Of a stretch of DNA of 64,000 nucleotides, positions 24,468 through 36,216 are shown in pieces; position 1 is the first letter of the stretch; each line of letters starts with the position of its first letter. The DNA is from Oscarella lobularis (lineage: Eukaryota > Porifera > Homoscleromorpha > Homosclerophorida > Oscarellidae): the NCBI RefSeq assembly GCF_947507565.1, contig NC_089178.1, positions 1,488,001 to 1,552,000 on the forward strand. Reading direction: 5' to 3'. Under the pieces are notes generated by a model. The model made no database searches. It saw only the letters and a list, made by a program, of their open reading frames with translations, and was not told the origin of the DNA. Position numbers and translations under genes: made by a program.

Positions 24468-27085
24468 ATGTCAAAGCAAGATGAAAGTAGTAGCAGCAGC
24501 GGCAGCGAGAGGAAAAAAGGTCGCGCCTATTCGGAAGACGCGATCGGTCGAAGCAACGACTACTTGACTCTGCCCGAGATCCAAATCGATTCGGACGGCG
24601 CAAAGAGAAGATCGAACTCGTTCGGCAATCTCCCCGACGGCTGCGTCGCCTCTAGAATGCCCCGATCGCGCAGCTACGATTCGGTTCTGTTCGACTTTCG
24701 CGAGGTGGCGGCCGAAGATTTCGCGGTGGGGTCCCCCTAATGGAAAAAACGCCCGTTTTTACTCCCCGCCGCCTTTTTGCAGAGTCAACTGACGCTGCTC
24801 GACTTGAAACTCTTCAAAGCGATCAGCATCGACGAACTGATCAGCGGCGAATGGGAGGGAAAGGAAAAAGTCGCCAAGGCGCCCAACGTCGTCGAATTCT
24901 CGCGTCGTTTCAATAACGTGACCTTTTGGACCCAGCGGGAGCTTCTCGGCACCGAATCGGTCAAAAGTCGCGTCGAAGTCCTACGTCACTTCATCAAAAT
25001 CGCCAAGGTACGAAAGAGAACCGAAAGTTCGCGTGCTCGCCCCCGTCTTTTTTAAGAGGGGGAGTGGCTACATCATCTCGCTTTTTCTCACAGAAACTCT
25101 ACGAGCTAAATGACCTTCACAGCATGATGGCCGTCGTTTTGGCTCTCCAAAGCGCTCCCATTCACCGTCTCATCCAAACGTGGCGCGTACGTCCTTTACA
25201 CCTCTTCCGGGAATTTTTTTCTTTTCATTTTCACCGCAGCAAGTGCCGAACAAAGACAAACGCACATTTCAGAAGCTCGATCGGCTCGTATCGGTTGCCA
25301 ACAATCGGTAAGCGGAGAAGGTGCATCCTCCGCCCAGCTCTTAACCCGAGTACACACAGACAAGCTTTGAGAGATCATCTGGCATCAACGTCTCTACCCT
25401 GCATTCCATACTTCGGTGAGTGAGTGAGCGACTGAGCCCCTCCCTCTCTGTTTCCTATTGTATTGTCTCTGCCCATCCCCTCAGGGATGTACCTGCAAGA
25501 CTTGCTCTACATGAAAGCAATGAGTAAGCGGAATCCGGCGACGGCGACTGCGGGCGGCGACCCTCAGCGAGACAACATCTTGAGAACGATTGTCTATTTC
25601 CAGTCGTCCGAGTATCGTCACATCGAGCCGCTTTATCACATACAGAAGTATCTTCTCAGCGTCGAGTATATGGAAGAAATGCAGAAATTCGTTGACGACA
25701 ATAATTTCAAGTGAGAAATATCCCCTCTAAGAAAACAATTTTTTAAAAATTGAATTTAGATTGTCTTTGTTGTTGGAACCTGCCGGCAGTGAATATCGAG
25801 GGTCTCCTGGCTCAGATAAATTGCCTCGACGCGTTTCCAATGGCCATCCAAGATACCATTCTGAATCAAGCAGTGATATTGATAGAAAATCATCCACGTT
25901 GCCACTTTTGTCATCCCGGGGTGGTGTCCTGCCTGACGGATTTCTTTCACCTCATACGAAGACAAGAAGAAAGTTTGCTGCCATTGGAAAAACGCGAACT
26001 TCGCCGGCAGTCGATACGGAAACGCTATTAAAAGAAAAGGCGGCGTCAGTTAGAAAACACAAAAAATACCACAGTTTAGGGTAAGAGCCAATCAATTAAA
26101 TAATACCTATAGTTACTGCATTTTTTTCTTAGGCGGATACTCGATATTGAATTTCCTCTTGATCAATGCCGGTAAGTTGCGAAAATTTTTCAAACGAAAA
26201 ATTGGATGTCTTTCTTTAGGATCTCCTGTCTTGAGCCACTGGATTTTCCTAACTCAGACATGCTACACACGCCTTTAGCTTCTGCAGATGGTAACAGCCA
26301 TAGTAGCGTACGTTCCGTTTTCAGACGTCGTTTCTCTTGTGGCAGAGCTTAGTAGCTCTGAGAGTGACGAGAGTGAAACGAGCTTTCACCAGTAAGTGAT
26401 CTGAAATGCGAGACACGTTTCCCAGGTGTCATTAATTGTGTTCTTGTACAGTAGTAGCCTCAGCACGATTGCTTCAGGTGATAAGGGAGAGAGCAGCGAC
26501 GAAGCTTCTTACATTTCGCTGGACCAGCGCACCAGAGATGAGGATGCGTTGTTTGAGGGCTACCTGAAACGAAAAACTATTAGAAAATATTCAAAGCGAG
26601 TATACAGGGTAAACTATATGGGATCTCTCTCTCAATAAGTACATTTTTAAAGCTGGATTTTTTTATTTGGTAGCCACGATGGTCAAGATGTTGGGGTATT
26701 GTAGAAAGCGGCTTCTTTCTTCTCTATGATTCCAGTGGAGTGTCCGGAAAACCGGAACGATCCTCTGTACGTGCAATTCCCTTGATCATAGCCAATTTCA
26801 TTTCTGTTTGGGGGCCTAGTTTAAAGCAAAGCCGCGATCTTGTCTTCACCTGGGCGGATGCACCGTTGCTGCCAGCACATCTCCACAACAAAAACCCGTT
26901 TTCACTCTGACTGATGATAAAGGTCAATGCAGTATGAACGCCACTTGAGATAATTCAAACCTTTACTAGGCACAGTGAGAAAATTCTTCACGTCTTCGGT
27001 TGAAGAAATGGAAAAGTGGGTGGACGCTATTCTGAAAGCTATTAAATCGCATAAAAAGGAAGAAGCACCCCTCATACATCTATGA
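24468..27085 (+). CDS. RALGPS: RALGPS-type Ral guanine nucleotide exchange factor with PH domain
   Basis: It activates Ral GTPases. The ATG at 24468 opens MSKQDESSSSSGSERKKGR. SYDSVLFDFREVAAEDFA and the RasGEF (CDC25) domain follow over about 24665-25715. The GEF domain shows LTLLDLKLFKAISIDELI, APNVVEFSRRFNNVTFW, HFIKIAKKLYELNDLHSMMA and ALQSAPIHRL. There is no REM domain, as in RALGPS. The middle is Ser/Pro rich. A C-terminal PH domain (EGYLKRKTIRKYSKRVYR near 26560, through VEEMEKWVDAILKAIKSHKK near 27040) ends LIHL with TGA at 27085. This order (GEF, linker, PH, no RA domain) separates RALGPS from RALGDS. Introns are short, about 50-60 nt. Confidence 0.88.
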
Positions 27086-27279
27086 TAATAACCGCCTGTT
27101 CATAGTATATATACACTAGTTTCCGAGCATAGATCAGAAGAGCTTGACCCTATTTTCATACCACCGTTGATGGATATCTATTGTGAATAAGGACGTGTAG
27201 CTAATTAATAAAGCAGGCAGAAAATGATTCTTCATGGCAGCCAATGCGTTTATTTGTCTCAAATTATCGCCATACCTAG

Positions 27280-29754
27280 CTAGTCATACGCCGGCAACAC
27301 TTCTGGCGACCAGAGTTTGAAAGTTCTGTCATACGATGAAGTCACTATGAATTCTCCGTCTATAAAATATTTATTTCTAAGGGATTTTTATCAATACTGT
27401 CGCGTTTTACCTACCTGGCGATCGATCAACGCACATTACCTTCCCTTCATGGCCAGCAAGTGTCTTCAGAGGTGACCAACCCGGATGCGACCAGATTTTC
27501 GCAGTACAATCATAGCCCCCCGTCACAATGAAACGCCCGTCACCGCCTGAGAAGGAGAGAGAAATGATAAGCCCACTCTAGAAGCCCTGCCTCTTAGTTA
27601 GAGGCACTTTCACTTTCTGTTGCCTCCCATGCCCTCCTCCCTTCCCGGTCCCATTATATATTTTAAGCAAAACAGGCCGGCGGCTCAAGCTTTACAGCTC
27701 CCTTGCCTGAGCTTTACAGCTCCCTTGCCTTGAAATCGAAGGTGGGATACGAGATTCGTATGAGCCGGAACTGTGTAGACTGGCTTTCGCTTTCTTAGAT
27801 CCCAAACTTTCATGGAATGATCCTCGCTGCCTGTGGCTATGTGATACCTTGTAGAAGAACCAATGCCCGCTGACGGAGTTTTGCGCGGAGAGAAGATACG
27901 ACGTACCCATTCGGCGAAAAGTCAACGGCAAGGACGGCTTTTAGGTGACCCTGCAATGGCTGAACACACTTTCCACTACGGAGATCCCACACCAAAACCA
28001 TGGCGTCCAAACCACTAAAGAATCATGACAGGTTTAATTAATCAATCATCAGGGCTGCACAAAATCACCATTACCCTGTCGCAAGGATGCTACCATCGTG
28101 CTGGAAACTGAGACCGTAGACAGGTCTACTGTGACCTTCCTGATTCACAAATAAAACCTACATATGTAGCAAGTCTTTCACGAGAACACTACCTGGTGCA
28201 GAATTTCTGTTTGCGTTTGCAGGTCCCACAGCCTCCACGAATTATCAAAACTAAAAAGCAGAGAGCAAAGTGCCCCTAAGATTCTCTGAAGCGTGCGGGT
28301 CAACGTACCAACAAGCGCCCACGTATCTCCCAGAAGGATGAAATGCCACGCGAGACACTCTATCCGTCATGCAATCCAGCGATGCCAGGGGAACGTCACT
28401 GGATGAAGTGAAAGATTGGGTGAAAAGGAAGCGTTTGTTCTATGGTACGGTTCCTACCTCTCTAAAGACCAAAGATTGATTTTCCCGTCTGCCGCTCCAG
28501 ATGCCAAGCAAGCTGCACTGTCAGACAAACCGACAGTCGCTTCAGGATGGAAGGCAATTCCCCCAACGCGACTGTCATGACCTATGCCACGTGATGACTT
28601 ATTTTTTCTGGCATGTAGTGGTACCTCGTAGAACCCGGATTTCTTCGCACTGAGGAATAGACCAGAGTTTACAGAGTCCAGTCCTTGAAAAAGTATACAA
28701 GTGACAATTTCCCTCATAGACACGCTGGTCCTACCAAGATCCAGTGGCTAGCAGTTTAGAGTTGGCAGCAAACTGGCAAACGCTAACGGGACGCTCGTCT
28801 CCAACTTGACTACAGTAGTTGCTAAAAGTCTACGTATGAAAATTAAAAATTGACCCTATCCTGTGATGATTTGCTAATAGTAACTCGAAGTCTCTTGTGT
28901 AGCGACTGAATCTTTGACGCTCTTTCTGGATCAGGACGAGCACGTTCTATCCTAGCTGTCTTCAATCTTTCCCTTGCCCTATACAAAAGAAAATTATATT
29001 TCATTTGTATTCGTTCAATTAATTGCCTTGGTAGGGAATATTCTGTAATCCAAAGCCGAGAATATCTCAGCGCTTCTGATCCTTCGTGATACCAAACTTC
29101 TTGTTGCTAAACGCATACAGTGACGTCACAAAAAACGCTCGTTCCCTATAATTGCACTTCTTCCTCGTCGTACTTTTCTTCCTTTTCCTTTCTCAGTGCC
29201 TCGCCGCCTAGATTGGATGCGTGAGTGTGCTAACACGAAGAATCCACTCACCTAGCTCGGCGAGCAAAACTCGCAATCTTTCCCGACGATCGGCCGGTCC
29301 TTCGCCGAACAGACCTTAGAAAGACGAAATTCCGATTGAAATTTGGTCGATCAAATTCGACTTACAGATCGGCTCGCCAAATTCTCTCAGTCTCGCCTTA
29401 ATTTGCGTATCGTCTGTCGGAACGGCAATCGCACGAGCCTAAACGGAAAAATTCGCCGGGAAGGGAGGAAGGAGGCCTGTTCACCTTCTTTCGCTTTTCG
29501 AATTCGGCCAACACTTCTTGCTGGCGCTGCTCGGACACGGTACTGAGGTCGTAAGACCCTCCTGGCAAGACAGTTCCAAACAGAATAAAGTCGCAGGAAG
29601 GCTTACCGTCGCTGAAATTGATATTTCCAGCTTTGATTCCGGCTTGAACTGCTGGAGAGAGTCCCTGGATGCTAGATAGAGGCTGTCGCGCCTCTTCGTC
29701 TTTGCTGCCGGCTGCAATACGCACTCGTTTAGCGGCAGGTTGATCGTCGGCCAT
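27280..29754 (-). CDS. PRPF4: U4/U6 snRNP protein PRPF4 (WD40)
   Basis: PRPF4 is a spliceosomal protein of the U4/U6.U5 tri-snRNP. The start at 29754 gives [32 protein letters not shown] and [18 protein letters not shown] follow, the latter being the short PRP4-like (SFM) motif region. Exons downstream carry an array of WD40 repeats, for example [13 protein letters not shown] and [16 protein letters not shown] near 28560-28460. The last repeat ends [20 protein letters not shown], with a stop at 27280. Family members have seven WD repeats at the C-terminus, and the exon content fits. It is tail-to-tail with RALGPS (195 bp between stops), and its start is 117 bp from the NTMT1 stop, so its promoter must be very short or overlap that gene's 3' end. 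Confidence 0.9.
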
Positions 29755-29870
29755 TTTGGATTCTCAAGCTGCGCACAAGACTGCGCACAAGACTGCGCAC
29801 ACTTTATTCATCTGGACGTAAAAAAGTATCTAATTCAGTGCCCACCTAAAATTAAATCAATAGTCTAAAT

Positions 29871-30950
29871 TTATAAATATTTGAACGGCTCGTACATTTT
29901 CACTGGATAGAGGCCTTCAGGGAAATCCATTTGCATGTCTTCTTTTATTATACGAAGCCCACTTTCTTTAAATATACTAAGAAATACCTCGGATGGCCTG
30001 TAAATACAATAAAAACAAAATAAGAGGACCCATACCTTCTAATTAACCTGCAAACACTGCTATCATTGTCATCATACATTTTCTCTGAAGATGACGAGAC
30101 ATTTTCTTTAATAACGATAATCCCATTCTTTGTCAGAGCAGCTTTACAGCGTTGCAAAAAAGCAACTAAGTCATCTTCAAGAAAGAAAAAATCAGATGCC
30201 GGAGTTCAGATACCTGAAATCAGACCATCTGTTAAATAGAGAAGAACCCATTGACACCAGATAACACTGTATCGCGCCATTTCCGGCTCAAAATCCTAAT
30301 TAAAAGGCGTGACTGTTGAATTTATGGCTAATGTTTCTCCCGCAATAACCTGTAAACTGGAACAGATACGCCGTCCAATGCGATCAGCCGCATCAGACTA
30401 AACCCTGAGTCAAATACACCGTCCCATTCGTCTTCGCCACCTACCAGATACTTGTACGCTTGATCGAGAAATTTCCGATTCCTCTCCACCATGTCGACAG
30501 TTTTGAACAGTGGGATCAGAAGTCTCTTCGTGACTCGTCCGATACCGGATCCACAGTCTGAACTAAACGCGTCGGAAAGACGAGAAGGAGGCCTACGACA
30601 AGGATACCTAGAGCGATGCTCGGTTCTACAACAGCGGATGATCCCTTCAGTTCACAGGAAAAAATAAATCAAGTTGTGTCTCTAAAAAAGTTAGCCATCC
30701 TTACTCGAATAAGTGGTTCCAAAAATTTCTTCGATCCTTTCACGTCCACGGAAGATATTCGGCCAAATCCGCCGAGCATTCCGTTGACTGTAGCTGGTTC
30801 ACGCTAAAAAACGGTGAATCTTCGTTGCGAAATCAGATCGCTTTCTAACATTACCTTCCAGTACGCTTCTGCTTTCCCGTACCATTTCTTTGTATCGCCT
30901 TCTGGATCGGACTCGTTCGAGGTCGTTGGTGGCGTGAAAGCCTCCGCCAT
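29871..30950 (-). CDS. NTMT1: Protein N-terminal Xaa-Pro-Lys methyltransferase
   Basis: It methylates the alpha-amine of proteins starting X-Pro-Lys after Met removal, using S-adenosylmethionine. The start at 30950 gives MAEAFTPPTTSNESDPEGD. KKWYGKAEAYWK and, after an intron, REPATVNGMLGGFGRISSVD follow, the signature of this family. The SAM-binding region lies in the exons near 30600-30400. QRCKAALTKNGIIVIKENVS and DDNDSSVCR (near 30150-30060) match the conserved C-terminal half. The last exon ends LYPVKMYEPFKYL at a stop at 29871. It is a small single-domain protein with no targeting signal. The gene is complete. Confidence 0.9.
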
Positions 30951-30998
30951 GTCTAAACCACGTGACTCGACAATCTTATATGCGTATTTATATCGTGA

Positions 30999-31023
30999 CA
31001 TCATCATCATCATCATCATCATT
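30999..31023. repeat. (ATC)n microsatellite
   Basis: About eight ATC units between the NTMT1 start (30950) and the STAMBP stop (31025). The two genes are only 74 bp apart, so the repeat fills a good part of the NTMT1 5' flank. Confidence 0.8.
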
Positions 31024-31024
31024 A

Positions 31025-32944
31025 TCAACGAAAACGAAAATCATGAACGATAACGGGCGTAGAAGCTTCTACTGTCACATGAGCGCAGTCCTAAAAAACA
31101 ACATTGTCCTCTTGCTGTATCGTCAAAAACTGTACCTGAAAAAGTTTCGGATCTTTGGGATGAGGATGAAATCCCGTCTGTCTGCAGCTTGAAACAAAGC
31201 GCAGGCCATACGGTCTTGTCAAATTGTAAATACCAATTCTGATTAAAACGCAAAGAACCGCAAGTGAAATCAAAACTAAATGCCATTTTGTGTTCTTACT
31301 GCCGATGCTTGGGAGCACAAACAATTGCAATAGCTTCATCCATCATTAATTGATATCCGCAGTGAGTGTGCAAGTCAACACTCGAGAGAAAACTCGTCTG
31401 CGTTGGATGTGTCTAAAAAATGAGTCTATCACTTTTAGATACGTATATTTAACTCCTTTTATCTCTACATGTATCCATCCGAGTGTGATCAGATCATGGC
31501 CATCCTGATATTCAAAAAGGTCTTCTTCATTGAGAGTCGTGCAAGAATCAGTTGTCCCTTCCTGTTTTGGTACCAGGACGTGGGTGATGTAAAACGCTTT
31601 GCCTCTCTAAAAATGCCAAAAGATTGCATATTTACAGCAAGGAATGCCCTCAAACCAGTTTTCCGGCTAGTATGCCACACGTTTCTATATTTTTCAACGT
31701 GTTTGACATGGCAATGCGCTCAAATTCCCTCATCAAATCGCCAGGAACAAAAATCCGACGAAGTCCATCAATAGTACTTTCCGGATCTAAAGTAAAACAC
31801 CGCCATGAAAAAACGTCTTGATAGTTGCAACGATCCTACCCAAATCTTCAAGTGACGTTATGGAATTAAGTCGGTCCGGAGGCTTTGCTGATCGATCAAA
31901 CGTCGGCATTGCAACAGGCTGATCACGATCAAACGACGGTCCAGACTGATAAAGAGGCGGTGGTTTGGTCGACCTATCAATTGCAGGCCTTTGAACTTCT
32001 TCTCCTATCATAGACGACTCGTTTTGGTAGGCATTAGACAAAGGCTGCAATCCGGTGTCAAAGTAGGCTGGAGCACTGGGAGCTGGACCACTTAAGCTCA
32101 GTCCAGCCATGCCTTGCGCAATAGGAAGAACCGAAGCCGTATCTTCCGCCTCAGGGCCTCTGTCAAAAGGAACGACAAACCCTTCGGATGCTACTGCATC
32201 CGTATAGGTTGGAGGTTGTGTTGATGGTGGTGGTGGTGGTGGTGGTGGGTCAGTCTTTTCTTCTTGTTTCATTCGTCTTTCCTCCTCTCCCCTTTCTGCT
32301 CTCTCCTCGTTCTCTATACGACGCCTCTCCTTTTCTTCCTCCTCTTTTTGACGTTGAATGCGCTTCTCTTCCTCTTCGCGCATTTGCCTCTCTCTTTCGA
32401 CAGCCTAGAAAGGAGCGATTTGCAATCAGTGAACTTATTGATTGATTGATCTTTTCCTACACCTTTCTCTTCTCTTCAGTGGCAAGCCACACGTCATATT
32501 CCCTCACAAATCTATCTTCCAATTTCTTTTTTACCTCTTCCGCTTTGGTCAAAACCACTTTGAGTTTCTGCCGTCAGACATCAGCATAAACTATTATACA
32601 ATAACTTGGTGCTACCATACCTCTTTTCTCTTCGCCTTCTCTTCTTTTGTACTTTCTTTGTATGACGGGTGTTGGGGCAACTTTTCGAGAAAGAGCCTGA
32701 AGAGCAAGCGATATTCCTACGTACATAAAAACGCCTTTCTATGACGTTACGTAATGAACTTTGAATAAAGGATAAATGCGTGTTCTAAGTTGCCCTCGGA
32801 ATAGTACACATTGGCCACTCGTTCCATTTCGATACCGGAGCGATAATAGCGTTTCACTGGAATCGAAGCCTCCAAGTTCACCACGCTAGCACGAGAACTG
32901 AGCGATCGAATACGAAGAGCAGGTTCTTGAACTGCAGACGCCAT
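31025..32944 (-). CDS. STAMBP: STAM-binding protein (AMSH) deubiquitinase
   Basis: AMSH is a JAMM zinc metalloprotease that trims K63-linked ubiquitin on ESCRT cargo at endosomes. The start at 32944 gives [20 protein letters not shown]. The USP8-type dimerisation (MIT-like) region follows, with [16 protein letters not shown] and [16 protein letters not shown] charged helix with E/R-rich repeats and a run of eight prolines (near 32250) is next. The JAMM domain has [27 protein letters not shown] and [20 protein letters not shown] (HxH, S and D ligands present), then [19 protein letters not shown] 45-nt intron joins this to [20 protein letters not shown] and a stop at 31025. All catalytic residues I looked for are present. 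The proline run is encoded by GGT repeats on the plus strand. Confidence 0.9.
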
Positions 32945-33087
32945 CAGATGATCCGGGTTTTTTCTGAGGACTAAATAATTACGTCAGTTCTCGTCGAATG
33001 CATCCGCTTAATGACGTCCATGATTTCACATTCAAAATCTTTCATTCAAAATTCTTTGAATGAATGAAGATAGTGGTTAATCATCGT

Positions 33088-33203
33088 GATGAAGAGCCCT
33101 TAAAAATTTGCCCCCTTCGTGCTCTTGTTTCTCGCGCTCGTTGCCTTCGTTGCCCTTTGCGTAGTAGAAGAATTGCAACTAATGAATCCTCAATCGACGA
33201 TGA
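33088..33203 (+). pseudogene. Degraded copy of a sulfotransferase 5' exon
   Basis: This stretch closely resembles the first exon of the HS2ST gene at 54937. Both read gatgaagagccc, then (after an insertion here) GTGCTCTTGTT-CTCGCGCTCGTTG, GTAGAA and ATGAAT-CTTCAATC. Here the signal-anchor codons are interrupted: ATG AAG AGC CCT is followed by TAA, and additional bases occur in the hydrophobic stretch. No later exon of the sulfotransferase is visible before the mobile-element nest begins at 33345. It is a truncated duplicate. Confidence 0.65.
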
Positions 33204-33361
33204 TCATCCACATATCGTTCCTCGTGTGAAAGACGTGGAGTGCGCGCTAAGATCGAATGACCAAATTTGGTCGATCCCACGGGCGATTGCATCCAACCCG
33301 GCGGCGTTCTCTCAGTTGCGTCGAATCCGTCGTCTCTATTCAAGCAGGGATACTAGATAAT

Positions 33362-34082
33362 ACTAGATAATGATGGCCCGTTGTTAGCCATCATGTGATC
33401 CCCGAACACCCTTAGCACGGTGTCCGAGCTCTATTAGTGCCTACAGCATGTGCATTATTGGCATCGCATTGCCTAACCACATCTTTATCTGCCCAGAAAT
33501 ATGTACTTCTGTAAAAAAAATGGGAATGGGGCACCTGGTGGCTATGCCTTTACTCCACAGATTTCAGGTGTTGTATTTATGTATCAAAAGAGCGATTCAC
33601 CTGTCGAGTAAAGGCGACACAGAGCTACTATGCACCCTTCCCTGGCCCCTCTCGGGTGCATGATCATCTCTCAAGTGGCACGTTATCAGCTCGCAGTTGG
33701 GTTTGCATGCTGCGAGCTCCGCTCGCAGCACGACAAACGTACTCCTTTACTGTGTTCCCTCGATGAACGTTACAAATAAAGCTCAACTGTTATGTAACCG
33801 TTAGCCTATATACGTACAGTACTCGTTCCTGATAACTTGATAATCCGGGGTTACTATCAATCTACTGTGACGTAACGTTTTCGGTAGCATTTTCTTCAAA
33901 ATACGGGAGATTATGACATCACAATGAATGTGATGTCATAAAGGCACCTTTGTGTGTGATTGGCCTAAGAGCAGCGATTGTGACGTGAGCGTGACCGACA
34001 GACAGACAGACAGACAGACAAACACTTTGAGATTTTGCCCTTGAGAGCCCCTCCCACCAGGGCGCGCCCTGGTGTTCGGGGA
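33362..34082. mobile_element. Helitron-like (HINE-like) non-autonomous unit, left copy
   Basis: It begins near GATAATGATGGCC and has GATCCCCGAACACC near its start and the complement GGTGTTCGGGGA at its end. Before that end lie a (GACA)n microsatellite, GAGAGCCCCTCCCACCAGG and a GC hairpin CCAGGGCGCGCCCTGG. Short subterminal inverted repeats, a microsatellite and a terminal hairpin are hallmarks of Helitron-like short elements. No Rep/helicase is present. A hairpin around GCTGCGAGC-GCTCGCAGC near 33712 is shared with the right copy. Confidence 0.5.
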
Positions 34083-34609
34083 ACTAGATAATGATGGCCT
34101 TTTGTGAGCCATCATGTGATCCCCGAACACCCTCAGCACGGTATCTATTTCTTACATATCTTGTATTACGCAGTTGTACGGGGTGGCAAACGCAGTTTGC
34201 GAGCCCGTACAATGGCGAGGGAGGCTCTCTCAAACGTGATCTCAAGGCCGGAAGTGTATGTATGTATGTATGTACGTCTGTTCGAGACACTGTATTGTGA
34301 CGTCACCTAAAACCTTTTTTTTTGTACAGCGCATGCGTGACATAGGGCCCAAAACGGTGACCCGAAAAAGGCGATTTACGGCGCGAATAAAGCGTTTTTT
34401 CTTTCATAAACGGAAAAAATGCTTAGAAACCCCTGTTTCCAATTGATCTGTGCTATTTTCCGTGTTATAAATGCGCCGAGAAACCGAAACGCGACAGTTT
34501 TGATTGTCACGCTCTGACGTCACAATCAAAAGCATCCACTCATGTATAGTATGTGATGTACGCGTGTACGGGTAACAGGAAATATGACCCGTACACATGC
34601 ATAGGTCCT

Positions 34610-35114
34610 CCTACGAGCAGGGGGGAATATCGTTGCGCATGCTCGCCGTTAGATGCGGTAACAATAGGTATCAGCCAATCAGAACGCAAAGATCCCTTCT
34701 TCCAAATATTTTTGTCTGGGCCAAGGTGTAGAGGCTTTAGGAACATACCACTATCACCTAATCGTGCGGGACAAAGCAAAAGCTTTCATTTGAGGACCCA
34801 CGAATTTTTAATACATGCTCAGCGTTAGCAGATAATCGGCCGGTAAGACAAAAACCCGACCGCAGCCAGAGAAGACGGTCCTCTATCTTCGCGAATAATA
34901 GCTGAAATTTCACGTACGTTTAGGATGATGTTTACTATCGCCCGCCCAACTGGTTTGGCGCATCAATTCAGTAAAACAGGCCCTAAATGTCATTTTAGCG
35001 CGTTCGCGTTCTCCGCGGCTAACGCCGACAGTTCGCCGTCTTTAACCGCGAGACTCACACAGTATGTTTAGCATCAACGTGCACTACCGTGGACGGACAG
35101 CGGAGGACTCACAT
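34610..35114. repeat. Left arm of a 505-bp-arm palindrome
   Basis: Inverted complement of 35184-35506 continued at 41011-41190. Example pair: GGACGGACAGCGGAGGACTC at about 35091 against its near complement at about 35187. The loop is 69 bp (35115-35183). Arms are highly similar with a few substitutions. No coding sequence. Confidence 0.8.
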
Positions 35115-35183
35115 TGCCTGACTTGGGCACAGGGAAAGGAAACAGATTATGATACTTCAAGCCGGTAACGGCTGACTCTGTAC

Positions 35184-35506
35184 ATGTGAGTTCCTCCGCT
35201 GTCCGTCCACGGTAGTGCACGTTGATGCTAAACATACATGTGTGAGTCTCGCGGTTAGAGACGGCGAACTGTCGGCGTCAGCCGCGGAGAACGCGAACGC
35301 GCTAAAATGACATTAAGGGCCTTTTTTATTGAATTGATGCGCCAAACCAGTTGGGCGGTCGATAGCAAACATCATCCTAAACGTACGCAAAATTTCAGCT
35401 ATTATTCGCGAAGATAGAGGACCTTCTTCTCTGGCTGCGGTCGGGTTTTTGTCTTACCGGCCGATTATCTGCTAACGCTGAGCATGTATCAAAAATTCGT
35501 GGGTCC
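35184..35506. repeat. Right palindrome arm, inner part
   Basis: It pairs with the inner part of 34610-35114. It stops at GGGTCC, where the retroelement begins, and resumes at 41011 with TCAAATC. In the intact left arm the same site reads as the complement of GGGTCC-TCAAATG, which fixes the insertion point exactly. Confidence 0.8.
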
Positions 35507-35710
35507 TTGATACTTACCGCTCTGTGCCAACCCCCTGCCGCTCAGGAAAGGGCTTGGCGGTAGGGGGCCCGGACCCAGGGGTCAAAACCGGAAGCGTGCC
35601 GGAAACCCGGTCCCTCACGCCCGGCCGCGGACCATCCACCGACCCCCGTGGGCCGAGCCCCGGCTACGCGAGCCGGCGCCCGGCGGTGGGCCCATGAGCA
35701 CCACCGTCCA
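35507..35710 (-). repeat. Split direct repeat B2 of the retroelement
   Basis: 204-bp copy of 35898-36101. It starts TTGATACTTACCGCTCTGTG on the plus strand. Confidence 0.88.
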
Positions 35711-35779
35711 GCCGCCCCGTCACGCCTGGGAACCAGGCGGAGAAGAAGAAGAAAAAACCCCCAAGGGAGGGTCGGGAGG

Positions 35780-35897
35780 GAAGAGAAAAGATTGCGTCGC
35801 GCGTAGGTGTGCTTGCCTCGGCCGCTGTGATGCGATTGAGCCCGCCCACGCCCGACGCTCCGTATCAACGACGGTTAACAATAATGTTAACCTGCCA
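35780..35897 (-). repeat. Split direct repeat A2 of the retroelement
   Basis: 118-bp copy of 40893-41010, containing the palindrome GGTTAACA-ATAATG-TTAACC region. It abuts B1 at 35898. Confidence 0.88.
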
Positions 35898-36101
35898 TTG
35901 ATACTTACCGCTCTGTGCCAACCCCCTGCCGCTCAGGAAAGGGCTTGGCGGTAGGGGGCCCGGACCCAGGGAACAAAACCGGAAGCGTGCCGGAAACCCG
36001 GTCCCTCACGCCCGGCCGCGGACCATCCACCGACCCCCGTGGGCCGAGCCCCGGCTACGCGAGCCGGCGCCCGGCGGTGGGCCCATGAGCACCACCGTCC
36101 A
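35898..36101 (-). repeat. Split direct repeat B1 of the retroelement
   Basis: 204-bp copy of 35507-35710, with only a base or two different (for example GGGAACAAAA against GGGGTCAAAA). Confidence 0.88.
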
Positions 36102-36216
36102 ATAAACTCTACCTACCCGGGCCCGGCTCGCATCCTCGCCGCTACGACACGCCAATAACTCAGACTACAAGACTCTCATGTTCACCGTTTTCCCCCCTTC
36201 CCCAAAAAGTCCTGTC

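Noticed and set aside
33991-34022. CRISPR-like repetition of CAGA units
   Set aside because: Simple (GACA)n microsatellite inside a Helitron-like unit, with no spacers.
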